NCBI GenBank assembly: GCA_015258265.1
Contig: JABZIP010000003.1
Location: 48,398-112,397 of the forward strand
Origin: Clostridiales bacterium
GTDB taxonomy: Bacteria > Bacillota > Clostridia > Peptostreptococcales > Anaerovoracaceae
Reading direction: 5' to 3'
Length of the DNA: 64,000 bases
The position numbers were made by a program, and so were the translations under genes. The notes below the pieces were generated by a model that was not told where the DNA came from, did no database searches, and worked only from the letters and a program-made list of their open reading frames with translations. Each line of letters opens with the position of its first letter. Positions within the stretch are counted from its first letter, which is position 1. Shown here one piece after another: positions 24,669 through 33,439 of this stretch.

Positions 24669-26099
24669 TTAGGATTCCTTCGCTATAATGAAATAAAATT
24701 TGCTTCCCTCTCCTTCGATACTGTCTACTCCGCATACTCCGCCGTGTGCCGCAACTATTTCCTTGACTATCGCAAGTCCCAGTCCTGTCCCCTTGACTTC
24801 CCTGCTATGGTTTTCGCTTGCTTTTTGATACCTTTCCCAAATCTTATCCTGTTCTTCATACGGTATTCCTACTCCGCTGTCTTCGATTTCTACTTTTATT
24901 TTGTCCTTTAGGTCGTATAGCCTTATGGTAACTTTTCGATCATCTCCCGTATATTTTACGGCATTGTCGACTAAATTATTCACTACTCGTTTAATCTTGC
25001 CTTTATCTGCAAAAACATTCGCTTCACAATCAGTTTTCAGTTCAAATAAATATCCCTTTTCCGCCAAAAACATACGGTTCTTGTTTACAACCTCAGCCAA
25101 AAGTTCATTCATATTAAATTTTTCAAGTTTCAACTCGCAGTTGCCGCTTTGAAGTCCGGATAGCTCCATTATATCGCCCACAAGTTCACTTAGCCTGTCG
25201 GTTTCATCCATTATCACTTTCAAATGGCTTTGTCTTTTTTCTTCATTTGCACACGGAAAATCCCGCAGCATTTCCGCATACGATTTAATCATGGTAAGCG
25301 GTGTACGTAAATCGTGTGATATGTTTGCAAGCACATCCCTTTGGAGCTTCTCGGATTTTTTCAGATCATATGCCGCTTTTTTGAGCGTTTCTGCAAGATG
25401 GCGTATCTGCGTATAATCAGTAATTTTAGGTTCAAAATCAAATTCACCTTTTGACAAATTAGACGCTTCTCTTGTAATCTGACGAATAGGCTTCGTAATG
25501 CGCTGCGACAGAAATATTGAAAACAAAAATCCTATCATCATCGAGATTATGCTTACGTATATGAGCTGCTTGCGAAGTATAATCACAGTACTGTCCACAG
25601 GATACAAAGGGGAGAATATATACAGAATTACTTTTTTACCTTTTTTGTTTTCCAGAAATTGCGCATATGCCAATATCTTTTTACCGCCCCTTGTTTCTCC
25701 TTCATTTATAATAAGTGATGCTTCGTCGCTTTTATCTGCATTTTCAATCAATATTTGACGCACCTGCCCCATTTCCTTCAAAAAAATGTAGCTGGTTCCG
25801 CGCCCCGACTTTGCCGAAGGCGCAAATACAATCGTATCACCCGCTTCGATCTGCACAAAAATATCGTTCGAAATAGCCAGTTCATTGATTTTAGCTACCA
25901 TATTTCCCTCTTGATAGCTTTCCTCTATCTCATTGGATACTTTACGAATACTGTCTATCTTCATCCCCTGATAGTAATGCACCAAAAATATAGTCTGTAA
26001 TACCCACAGCACACCTATTACAAAAACTGTAAAAAATAAAAAATATGAGCATAGCTTGGCACCTATGCTGTTTCGATCAAATTTAATTCTCTTCTTCAA
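24669..26099 (-). CDS. Sensor histidine kinase
   Basis: 476 residues from a TTG at 26099 that overlaps the regulator gene by 17 bases; no ATG is available before the first membrane helix. Two membrane helices (about 13-35 and 176-198) flank an extracellular sensor domain. Then HAMP (RITKPIRQITREA), HisKA with phosphoacceptor His in NISHDLRTPLTMIK (about residue 263), and HATPase_c with NLVDNAVKYTGDD, DSGVGIPYEEQDKIW and GTGLGLAIVKEIVAAHGG. All catalytic motifs are intact. It should phosphorylate the adjacent regulator; the stimulus is unknown. Confidence 0.94.
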   Translation of the reverse strand: MKKRIKFDRNSIGAKLCSYFLFFTVFVIGVLWVLQTIFLVHYYQGMKIDSIRKVSNEIEESYQEGNMVAKINELAISNDIFVQIEAGDTIVFAPSAKSGRGTSYIFLKEMGQVRQILIENADKSDEASLIINEGETRGGKKILAYAQFLENKKGKKVILYIFSPLYPVDSTVIILRKQLIYVSIISMMIGFLFSIFLSQRITKPIRQITREASNLSKGEFDFEPKITDYTQIRHLAETLKKAAYDLKKSEKLQRDVLANISHDLRTPLTMIKSYAEMLRDFPCANEEKRQSHLKVIMDETDRLSELVGDIMELSGLQSGNCELKLEKFNMNELLAEVVNKNRMFLAEKGYLFELKTDCEANVFADKGKIKRVVNNLVDNAVKYTGDDRKVTIRLYDLKDKIKVEIEDSGVGIPYEEQDKIWERYQKASENHSREVKGTGLGLAIVKEIVAAHGGVCGVDSIEGEGSKFYFIIAKES

Positions 26100-26763
26100 A
26101 TTTGTAACCCAGACCTCGCATAGTCACTATTGTATCCCTGTAAACTCCCAAATTTGCCCTCAAATTTTTAATATGGGTATCTATAGTTCTATCCTCTCCG
26201 AAGAAGTCGTAACCCCATATTTCCGACAACAATCGTTCTCTGGAAAGTGCAATATTCTTGTTGCGCATCAAATATACCAAAAGCTCGTATTCTTTTGGAG
26301 TCAGTTCCACTCTGTTTCCGTCCACTTTCACTATTCTACCTTGCAAATCCACCAAAATGCCCTTGTAAGCAAGTTCGCTTTTTTCTTCAGCTTCAATCTT
26401 TGCCGACTTTCTATTCAAAACGGCATTTATCCTCGCCATAAGTTCTTTCAAGCTAAACGGTTTAACCACATAATCATCTATTCCAAGTTCAAATCCGAAC
26501 AACTTGTCATATTCTTCGCCTCTTGCCGACAATATTATAATAGGTACGTCCGAAAACTTCCTAATCTCCTTGCAAGTGCTGTACCCGTCCAGCTTTGGCA
26601 TCATTACATCCAAAAGCACTATATCGTAGTCGTTTTCTTTACAAAGACTCACAGCCTCCATACCGTCTGCAGCTTCAAACGCCTCATATCCGCTAAATTC
26701 AGCGTATTCCTTGACAACTTCTCGTATCTTTCTTTCATCGTCTACTATCAAAACTTTTTTCAT
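26083..26763 (-). CDS. OmpR/PhoB-family response regulator
   Basis: 226 residues from the ATG at 26763 (TAGGAGATAATTAT upstream), where the protein begins MKKVLIVDDE as in the family; the open frame extends 41 codons further without support. Receiver domain 1-118 with DD at 8-9, phosphoacceptor Asp in YDIVLLDVMMPKLDG (about residue 51) and Lys in VVKPFSLKEL. Winged-helix DNA-binding domain about 128-226 (VELTPKEYELLVYLMRNKN, TIDTHIKNLRANLG, VTMRGLGYKFE). Partner of the overlapping histidine kinase. Confidence 0.95.
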   Translation of the reverse strand: MKKVLIVDDERKIREVVKEYAEFSGYEAFEAADGMEAVSLCKENDYDIVLLDVMMPKLDGYSTCKEIRKFSDVPIIILSARGEEYDKLFGFELGIDDYVVKPFSLKELMARINAVLNRKSAKIEAEEKSELAYKGILVDLQGRIVKVDGNRVELTPKEYELLVYLMRNKNIALSRERLLSEIWGYDFFGEDRTIDTHIKNLRANLGVYRDTIVTMRGLGYKFEEEN

Positions 26764-26863
26764 ATAATTATCTCCTATTTTCAAATAGCTGCGATATAGT
26801 TTTCTCCATTTTAGCACCGCCTCGTGATATTTATGTGATTGTTTGTTTAGGATTTCTTGTTTT

Positions 26864-28258
26864 TTAAAAAGAGTTCTCTTTTGCAATGTAAGAAATGGCC
26901 TGTTTCACATTTTTGACACCCACAAGTCTAACATTTCCCGAAACTTTGATGTCTGCATTTTTCTCCGGCAACAGTACGGTGTCGAAACCCAATCTTGTAG
27001 CCTCTGTTACTACTTTTTCCGCATTTCTGACGGCACGCAAATCTCCGGTTAAACCTATTTCTCCTATTGCCAACATTTTAGCCGAGCAGACGATTCCCTT
27101 CAAAGACGAATATATGGCAAGCACAGCCGCAAGGTCTATTGATGTTGAATCCGGTTTTATTCCGCCTACTATGTTAATATAAACATCCTTATCCGTCAGA
27201 TTGACGTTCGCCTTTCGTTCAAGCACGGCAATCAGCATATTTAACCTATTCAAATCCATACCGATAGAGCTTCTCCTCGGAAATCCCGTATTTGTTCTTG
27301 CTGTAAGAGCCTGTATTTCCAGTAAAAGCGGTCTGGTTCCTTCATAAACGGCAGTTGCCAGCGCACCCTGCGCGCCTTCCTCCATTCCCTCCAAAAATGT
27401 CTTTGATAGATTTTCTATTTCCGTCAAACCCTCTTCGCACATTTCAAATGCTCCGATTTCACTCGTAGTTCCAAAGCGGTTTTTCAGCGCACGCAGTATC
27501 CGTATTTCCGACGAGCGTTCCCCCGAAAAGCTGAGCACGCAATCGACCAGATGCTCTACAATTTTAGGCCCTGCCAAATCTCCGTTTTTATTTACATGCG
27601 CAACTATAAATATAGGAATATTTTTAACTTTTCCTATTTTCATAAGTTCGTTGCCGCATGCTCTCACTTGAGAAACGCTGCCCGGTGCCGCCTCGAGCAT
27701 TTCCGTATACATGGTTTGTATTGAATCTATTATCAAGAAAATCGGTTTTTCGGTTTCAACAAGTGCTGTAATGTTTTCCATATTCGTTTCCGATGCTATA
27801 AGAAGGTTTGAATTGTCGCCGCGGCACACCCTGTCCGCACGCATTTTAATCTGTTCTTCAGATTCTTCTCCCGATATATATAGCACAGTTCCATATCTAC
27901 CGCATATATTTGATGCCGCCTGTATAATTATTGTCGACTTTCCTATGCCGGGTTCTCCCGAAATTAAAACGAGCGAACCTCGCACAAGCCCTCCTCCGAG
28001 TACTCTGTTCAGCTCTCCTATGCCCGTATCCAGTCTATCAAACGCACCCGATTTTATTTCTTCAAGATGTAATGCTTTTGCCTGCCTGCCTCGTGTTTCT
28101 CCAAACAAACGGCTTCGGCTATCGTTACTTACCGCTGAATCCGTCAGTTTTTCTTCAATCATACTGTTCCACGCACCACATATGCACTGTCCCTGCCATT
28201 TCGGGCTTTCATATCCACATTCTTGGCACACAAATACCGTTTTTGCCTTTTTCGCCAC
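26864..28258 (-). CDS. radA: DNA repair protein RadA
   Basis: 464 residues. N-terminal C4 zinc finger (CQECGYESPKWQGQCICGAW, about 10-29), RecA-like ATPase with Walker A GEPGIGKST (about 99) and Walker B IFLIIDSIQTMY, the RadA-specific KNRFG motif (ALKNRFGTTSEIG, about 260), and a C-terminal Lon-protease-like domain (GMDLNRLNMLIAVLERK onward). RadA is a branch-migration motor in recombinational repair. It has its own promoter and a gap of about 100 bases to the next gene. Confidence 0.96.
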   Translation of the reverse strand: MAKKAKTVFVCQECGYESPKWQGQCICGAWNSMIEEKLTDSAVSNDSRSRLFGETRGRQAKALHLEEIKSGAFDRLDTGIGELNRVLGGGLVRGSLVLISGEPGIGKSTIIIQAASNICGRYGTVLYISGEESEEQIKMRADRVCRGDNSNLLIASETNMENITALVETEKPIFLIIDSIQTMYTEMLEAAPGSVSQVRACGNELMKIGKVKNIPIFIVAHVNKNGDLAGPKIVEHLVDCVLSFSGERSSEIRILRALKNRFGTTSEIGAFEMCEEGLTEIENLSKTFLEGMEEGAQGALATAVYEGTRPLLLEIQALTARTNTGFPRRSSIGMDLNRLNMLIAVLERKANVNLTDKDVYINIVGGIKPDSTSIDLAAVLAIYSSLKGIVCSAKMLAIGEIGLTGDLRAVRNAEKVVTEATRLGFDTVLLPEKNADIKVSGNVRLVGVKNVKQAISYIAKENSF

Positions 28259-28375
28259 TATATTCTCCTACCGTTTTCGTTCACTAATTTGTAAAAATCT
28301 AAACGACCTATTGGGATCAAATGTACTTTGTCCTTGATTTTCCTATTTGTAATTCCTTTTTCTATATCCACTTTA

Positions 28376-28404
28376 ATTATACCCTTTTTATTATTTGATG
28401 TCTA
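28376..28404 (-). promoter_or_regulatory. Sigma-A promoter of radA
   Basis: Minus strand TAGACA (28404-28399), 17-base spacer, TATAAT (28381-28376). Predicted transcript starts near 28369, leaving an untranslated leader of about 110 bases. The rest of the gap from 28259 to 28527 is very AT-rich and shows no other gene. Confidence 0.75.
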
Positions 28405-28527
28405 TAGTATTCAAATTATATTTTCTATATAATATAATAATTGTATATATTTGTAAATATATGTGTATATAAAATTCTCTTTCACGCTTGCTGATGCTTC
28501 TAAAAAATCTACAGGCACATAGAGAAA

Positions 28528-28562
28528 AGCAAAAAGCCGAGAATTGTTCTCAGCTTTTTGCT
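28528..28562 (-). terminator. Hairpin after the small Gly/Pro-rich ORF
   Basis: agcaaaaagc and gagaa (28528-28537, 28539-28543) pair with ttctc and gctttttgct (28547-28551, 28553-28562), one mismatch, loop TTG. On the minus strand a T-rich stretch (GCTTTTCTC) follows. It acts as the probable intrinsic terminator of the small ORF transcript. Confidence 0.7.
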
Positions 28563-28572
28563 ATACTAAATT

Positions 28573-28722
28573 TCAGTTTTGAGTAAAGCCTGCTTTAGGA
28601 GGTCCCGGAGGATTCCCTGTTGGAGGAGGTCCGGCAAATCCGCCAGGTCCGCCCATTGCGCTACCGCTTCCGCTTATAAGCTCATCCAATGTTATTTCCT
28701 TCTCTACAAGCAATAGCCGCAT
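28573..28722 (-). CDS. Small Gly/Pro-rich ORF, 49 residues, function unknown
   Basis: The ATG at 28722 has AAAAGGAG five bases upstream, a strong ribosome site. Residues 1-20 are a normal mixed segment (MRLLLVEKEITLDELISG); residues 21-44 are Gly/Ser then Gly/Pro-rich (AMGGPGGFAGPPPTGNPPGP), ending KAGFTQN. The two-part shape (helical leader, low-complexity core) recalls ribosomally made peptide precursors, but no modification enzyme, transporter or protease is next to it. It sits between two hairpins, 66 bases after pepD, so it has no obvious promoter of its own unless one lies inside pepD or readthrough occurs. It could also be a chance ORF; the ribosome site is the main argument for a real gene. 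Confidence 0.5.
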   Translation of the reverse strand: MRLLLVEKEITLDELISGSGSAMGGPGGFAGPPPTGNPPGPPKAGFTQN

Positions 28723-28736
28723 AAAAACTCCTTTTC

Positions 28737-28769
28737 AAAAGAGCGACTAAGAATACATCTTAATCGCTC
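28737..28769 (-). terminator. Intrinsic terminator after pepD
   Basis: gagcgactaaga (28741-28752) pairs with tcttaatcgctc (28758-28769) with one G-U type pair and a 5-base loop; on the minus strand TTTT follows directly (28740-28737). It lies between pepD and the small ORF, immediately before the latter's ribosome site. Confidence 0.78.
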
Positions 28770-28788
28770 CAACTTTCTATCTTATGAT

Positions 28789-30237
28789 TTATTTGCTTGC
28801 CTTAAGTATGCCGAGCAAAAAATCCCATGTTCTCTGTGCCGAGGATATACTCATGTATTCCTCAGGTGTATGAACATTTCGAAGATCGGGACCTATAGAT
28901 ACACAATCCAAATCTTCAATCTTCTCTGTAAACATTCCACACTCAAGTCCTGCGTGTATTGCTTCTATTATCGGTTCCTTGCCGTACTGCTTTTTGTACA
29001 CATCTATTACCGTTTCCCTAAGTGCAGAATCTTTTTTGTATGCCCAACCCGGGAAGTTGCCCACTCTAGCTACGCTACCTCCAAACAGGTTCACAAATGC
29101 TGTTACCCTATCCGCCAATGCCCACTTAGCACTTTCTATTGCACTTCTAAGTCCTGAAACCATTATCAGCTTATCTTCCTTTAGAAGTACAACGCCAAGA
29201 TTCAATGAGGTTTCAACAAGGTCCTCTATATCCCTACTCATTGATATTATACCGTTTGGAATATTCAAAAGTACATCCGTTGCATTTTTAGTGCTTTTTG
29301 CATCCAGAGCTTCAAATTCGCCGCTTTCCAATTTTTCCAATGTTATGGACATAGTCTTTTCTACAGTAGAATACTCATTTTTAATATCCGCAGCAACTTC
29401 GTCAAGCAGCTTAGCTATATTATCAAAATCGCCATCTTTCAAAATAAGTTCTGCCGCCGCCGCTTTTGTAATTACATTATCCTTGTTGCCTCCTGCTAAA
29501 TTCAGTATGTTAAATTTATAAGGAATTAAAAGCGAATACAAAATTCTGCCCATCAAGATATTCGCATTTGCTCTACCTCGATTTATCTCTATTCCCGAAT
29601 GTCCTCCAACAAGTCCCTTGATTTCAAGTTTCGCCTTTTGACCTTTGACCTTTTCTCTAGTCATAGGGATTTCTATTTCTGCGGTTACTCCTCCTGCGCA
29701 ACTTACCGTTACAATACCTTCATCTTCCGAATCCAAGTTTATGAATTTCTTTGCCTTGAGCATCGAAACATCTATTGCTTCCGCACCGTAAAGTCCTGTT
29801 TCCTCATCTACTGTAAATACCGCTTCTATTCTAGGATGTTCTATATCGTCAGAATCAAGGAGAGCAAGTATCATCGCAATCGCTATTCCGTTATCTCCTC
29901 CCAAGGTTGTGCCTTCCGCCGAAAGTTTATCTCCTTCGAGCACCAACTTCAACTTATCTTTAGTAAAGTCGTGGTTGCATCCTGATACCTTCTCGCAGAC
30001 CATATCAAGATGCCCTTGCAAGATGATTGCAGGTGAGTTCTCATAGCCGGATGTCGCTTCCTTTACGATTATTATATTATGCATACCGTCGCGGTAATGC
30101 TCAAGTTTTCTATCCTCGGCAAACTTTTCACAGTAGTCCGCAATTTCCTTCATATTCCCCGATTCCCTCGGAATATCCGAAATCGCCTGAAAATAGTAAA
30201 ACATTTTCTCCGGTTTCAATCCACTTAATACTGACAT
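28789..30237 (-). CDS. pepD: Aminoacyl-histidine dipeptidase (cytosolic nonspecific dipeptidase)
   Basis: 482 residues, the normal PepD length. M20-family di-zinc peptidase: IILQGHLDMVCEK (first zinc His and catalytic Asp, about 70-82), TTLGGDNGIAIAMILALL (metal Asp, about 112-129), VFTVDEETGLYGA (catalytic and metal Glu pair, about 140-152), NLDSEDEG, and the C-terminal IEAIHAGLECGMF (about 425) and GPDLRNVHTPEEYM (about 445, zinc His). It hydrolyses Xaa-His and other dipeptides in the cytosol. GGGAGG precedes the ATG; it lies 19 bases after the GH26 gene and closes that operon. Confidence 0.94.
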   Translation of the reverse strand: MSVLSGLKPEKMFYYFQAISDIPRESGNMKEIADYCEKFAEDRKLEHYRDGMHNIIIVKEATSGYENSPAIILQGHLDMVCEKVSGCNHDFTKDKLKLVLEGDKLSAEGTTLGGDNGIAIAMILALLDSDDIEHPRIEAVFTVDEETGLYGAEAIDVSMLKAKKFINLDSEDEGIVTVSCAGGVTAEIEIPMTREKVKGQKAKLEIKGLVGGHSGIEINRGRANANILMGRILYSLLIPYKFNILNLAGGNKDNVITKAAAAELILKDGDFDNIAKLLDEVAADIKNEYSTVEKTMSITLEKLESGEFEALDAKSTKNATDVLLNIPNGIISMSRDIEDLVETSLNLGVVLLKEDKLIMVSGLRSAIESAKWALADRVTAFVNLFGGSVARVGNFPGWAYKKDSALRETVIDVYKKQYGKEPIIEAIHAGLECGMFTEKIEDLDCVSIGPDLRNVHTPEEYMSISSAQRTWDFLLGILKASK

Positions 30238-30256
30238 TTTATACCTCCCAATTGTT

Positions 30257-31882
30257 TTATTTATTTAAATTTTCCCTAAAGGTCTGCACGATTGCAGGCG
30301 TTTCATCTATATAATACGACCTTGCAACATTACCGTTACTTGGATCAAAATCTGCGCCGTCCCACCAAACTGCAGCTCTGATACGCTGATAGTTTTTAAT
30401 CGAAACAAACGCATCGCGAATCCAGGCATTCTTGTCGCCTCCATGACTTGCGCACGAAAACTCTGTTATCATAAACGGTTGGTTAAAAAGGGTACAGTAT
30501 CTATCGTAAATCGGTCTATACAGCTCGTTGAAACTCTGCCAACGCTCACCGTGCGAATAGTAGTATGTACCTGTATTGTACGCTGTAAGTCCTATTATGT
30601 CAACATATTCATCTCCGGGATAATACATAACATCTTCATTCCACTTGTAATTCGGAAATGACTGTCCGTTCGGATTCCATACCCACATTACATTCTTGGC
30701 ACCGTTTTTCTTGAATATCTCAAAAATATATTTATAAAATTCTTTGAAAACTACAGTATCTCGCGATGTGTTAAAGCTCGAATACGGGCACCAGTCCCCG
30801 TTCATCTCATTCCCGAGCCTCAACATTACAGGATGAGAAAACTGCGCAACAACCTTTGCATATCTATTTAAGAAATTGTCATATCTGCCTTGTAACACAT
30901 CGTAAACCATATTACCGCCGTCTTGCCAGTTGGTCTGTAATGTAAGTTCAACGATTTTGCCTCGCTGCTCTGCATTTTTTAATATAGCCGAAATCTCCAT
31001 GCCGACTTCTTCATAACCGTTTCGAGTTTTAAAGTCGGTGTAGCTTAGCATAATAGGAAATTTGTAATTCATTTCCTGCTCATAGTAATGTAATTTTGAA
31101 TAATCAAAATGCGCGGCTTGCGGCTGGAATACGCCCCATGAAACCTTAGGGTTTTCGTAAAAAATACTGTTGTACGCTTTGAGCGTTTCTTCATTCCAGT
31201 CGTGCTTTTCCACTACTTTTGTAGCTCTTATTTCCCCTTGCACAGTCGGAGCAAATGTATTAAATTGATCTATTAAATAAATGTAACCCCCAAGCATATA
31301 GTTTGGCTGATTCATTTTCATAAAAATCGTATAAACATATTTATCTTTCGGTATATCGATGATCAAATAATAGTTTTTATCGTTTTTAACACGAGCAAGT
31401 TTATTTCTGCTCCATGCAGTGATGTGCGCACGGGTATTTCCTACCTGCTGAAATCCCTTGTACTCTAAGTTGTGGTCCGCCGTGTTTTTAAGAAAACTGT
31501 TGGAATAATTTATATATACTGCTGTCCCGTTAGTCCCGACATATTGCTTATATATTTCGATTCTTTTGTTAGGATTTTCCAGCACTGCACATACCGCCGA
31601 ATTACTCATATCGACCTTCATGTCCTTATCGATTTGTATGGAATATCCGTCTACATAATTTGTAAAGTAACTATAAATCCCTCTGTCTTCCAATTTGTAA
31701 AATTCGGCTTGACTTTCCTTTTCATCTTTCTTAGAAGCCGTGATACTCTCCTGTTCCTGCGCCCATACATCTCTTTCGCCATATCCGATTTGCAAAAGTC
31801 CCCCGGCAAACACCGCAATTACAACCACAACTGTCATCGCAAATCTCGCTATATGTTTAAGTTTGCCAATATTCAAATTCAT
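30257..31882 (-). CDS. Membrane-anchored glycoside hydrolase family 26
   Basis: 541 residues. An N-terminal hydrophobic segment (about 12-33) is a signal or anchor. Residues about 60-220 form a separate beta-rich region without a recognised domain. The catalytic GH26 barrel spans about 245-535: WGVFQPQA, acid/base Glu359 in RLGNEMNGDW, NVMWVWNPNG, YPGDEYVDIIGLTAYN, and nucleophile Glu474 in FMITEFSC. GH26 enzymes cleave beta-mannans, beta-1,3-xylans or lichenans; similar clostridial proteins often sit with exopolysaccharide genes, but none is here. Its ATG directly follows the previous gene's TAG, so it is cotranscribed with two flavoproteins. Substrate not predictable by eye. Confidence 0.88.
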   Translation of the reverse strand: MNLNIGKLKHIARFAMTVVVVIAVFAGGLLQIGYGERDVWAQEQESITASKKDEKESQAEFYKLEDRGIYSYFTNYVDGYSIQIDKDMKVDMSNSAVCAVLENPNKRIEIYKQYVGTNGTAVYINYSNSFLKNTADHNLEYKGFQQVGNTRAHITAWSRNKLARVKNDKNYYLIIDIPKDKYVYTIFMKMNQPNYMLGGYIYLIDQFNTFAPTVQGEIRATKVVEKHDWNEETLKAYNSIFYENPKVSWGVFQPQAAHFDYSKLHYYEQEMNYKFPIMLSYTDFKTRNGYEEVGMEISAILKNAEQRGKIVELTLQTNWQDGGNMVYDVLQGRYDNFLNRYAKVVAQFSHPVMLRLGNEMNGDWCPYSSFNTSRDTVVFKEFYKYIFEIFKKNGAKNVMWVWNPNGQSFPNYKWNEDVMYYPGDEYVDIIGLTAYNTGTYYYSHGERWQSFNELYRPIYDRYCTLFNQPFMITEFSCASHGGDKNAWIRDAFVSIKNYQRIRAAVWWDGADFDPSNGNVARSYYIDETPAIVQTFRENLNK

Positions 31883-33439
31883 CTAGTACTCTCCTTCATA
31901 TCTTCGTATTATTGCTTCGGCTATTTTGATACCGTCTACCGCTGATGATGTAATTCCGCCTGAATATCCCGCACCTTCTCCGGCAGGATATAGTCCTTTT
32001 ACAGAGCTTTCAAAATTTTCATCCCTCACTATGCGAAGCGGAGATGAGCTTCTGCTCTCAACCGCGTACATCTTCGTATTCGGTAAATCAAAGCCTTTTA
32101 TTTTTCTCCCGAAATCAGGAAATGCTTCCACTATCGCGGATGCCGCAAAGTCCGGCAAGCATTCTCTAACAATTTTACCGGCATTTTCGTTTTTTACAAA
32201 TTCATCAAGGCTACAAACCGGCGCCTTATAACTTTTACCGCCCAAATCAAAAGCCAATTTTTCGTATTTTCGCTGAAATTCGACTCCTGCAAGTATATCA
32301 TCACTTCCAAAATCTGATGTCCTGACATCAACCAATATTGCGCTGTTTGCAAATCCGCTATTTCTAGATCTGTTGCTCATACCGTTTGTAACTACCATAT
32401 CAGGCTCTGAAGATGCCACTATAACCTCTCCGCCGGGGCACATACAGAAGCTGTAAACTCCCCTTTTGCTGTCCTTACAATGATAAGATAATTTATAATC
32501 GGCTGCACCAAGTTCAGTATATGTCTTGCCATACTGCGCTACATCTATAAGCTCCTGCGGATGCTCAACCCTTACACCCATTGAGAATTGTTTTTGCACC
32601 ATCTCAACACCGTTTTTAAGGAGCATCGCAAATGTATCTCTTGCGCTATGCCCTGTTGCAAGAATAAGCGCAGTGCACTCCACTTCCTTGCCGCCCGCCG
32701 TTATTTTGCTTATATGCATTTCCGGATTCTTTTCTATATATATTTGCGACAGTCTGCTTTCAAATACTACGCTGCCGCCAAGCGCTTCAATTCTCTTGCG
32801 GAGATTCACCACAACTTTCCTAAGTACATCTGTACCTATGTGCGGTTTTGCGCTATAAAGTATATCCTCCGGCGCTCCGCACTCAACGAAAGTTTCTAGG
32901 ACCTTGCGTATTCTTGAATCTTTGATTTGCGTATTCAGCTTACCGTCTGAAAATGTACCTGCACCGCCCTCGCCGAATTGGATATTGCTTTGCTCATTAA
33001 GCTCTCCGAACTTCAAAAACCGCTCTACAGTTTTTACCCTTTTTTCCGTAGCTTCACCGCGTTCAAACACTATCGGTTTGTATCCGCCTTCCGCTAATAT
33101 AAGAGCTGCAAACATCCCCGCCGGTCCAAACCCGACTATTACAGGGCGATTTCTCAATACTTCACTACCGCATTTCGGCAGTTCGTATACTTTATTTTCA
33201 GCGAAAATCGCACCGGATTCTTTCATAATTTTATCCGAAAGTGCCGTACTTGTTTCAAAGTCCAATGTATAAACCTTGAATATATCCGGCTTGTGTCTTG
33301 CATCTATAGATTTTCGCACTATTTTGTAACCTACAATTTCAACTTTATTTTTCTTTGCAGCAATCAATCGTTCAAGTTTTTCTTTTAACAGGGTTTCATC
33401 ATCCGAAACCGCTAATTTGACACCGCTTATCCTGTACAT
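31883..33439 (-). CDS. FAD-dependent oxidoreductase of the COG2509 type
   Basis: 518 residues. N-terminal domain with YRISGVKLAVSDDETLLKEKL and the conserved KIVRKSIDARHK segment (about 42-53), then a dinucleotide-binding fold RPVIVGFGPAGMFAALILAEGGYKPIVFERG (GxGPAG, about 99-104). Further family motifs: QFGEGGAGTFSDGKLNTQIKD (about 155-175), LATGHSARDTF, SFCMCPGGEV and YPAGEGAGYSGGITSSAVDG (about 490-509). COG2509 enzymes are uncharacterised flavin dehydrogenases related to electron-transfer flavoproteins. The start overlaps the preceding flavoprotein by 13 bases. Confidence 0.9.
   Translation of the reverse strand: MYRISGVKLAVSDDETLLKEKLERLIAAKKNKVEIVGYKIVRKSIDARHKPDIFKVYTLDFETSTALSDKIMKESGAIFAENKVYELPKCGSEVLRNRPVIVGFGPAGMFAALILAEGGYKPIVFERGEATEKRVKTVERFLKFGELNEQSNIQFGEGGAGTFSDGKLNTQIKDSRIRKVLETFVECGAPEDILYSAKPHIGTDVLRKVVVNLRKRIEALGGSVVFESRLSQIYIEKNPEMHISKITAGGKEVECTALILATGHSARDTFAMLLKNGVEMVQKQFSMGVRVEHPQELIDVAQYGKTYTELGAADYKLSYHCKDSKRGVYSFCMCPGGEVIVASSEPDMVVTNGMSNRSRNSGFANSAILVDVRTSDFGSDDILAGVEFQRKYEKLAFDLGGKSYKAPVCSLDEFVKNENAGKIVRECLPDFAASAIVEAFPDFGRKIKGFDLPNTKMYAVESRSSSPLRIVRDENFESSVKGLYPAGEGAGYSGGITSSAVDGIKIAEAIIRRYEGEY

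Noticed and set aside
28573..28722. Reading the small ORF as a truncated response regulator because it starts MRLLLVEKE
   Set aside because: Similarity to receiver-domain starts ends after about 9 residues and the rest is Gly/Pro-rich.
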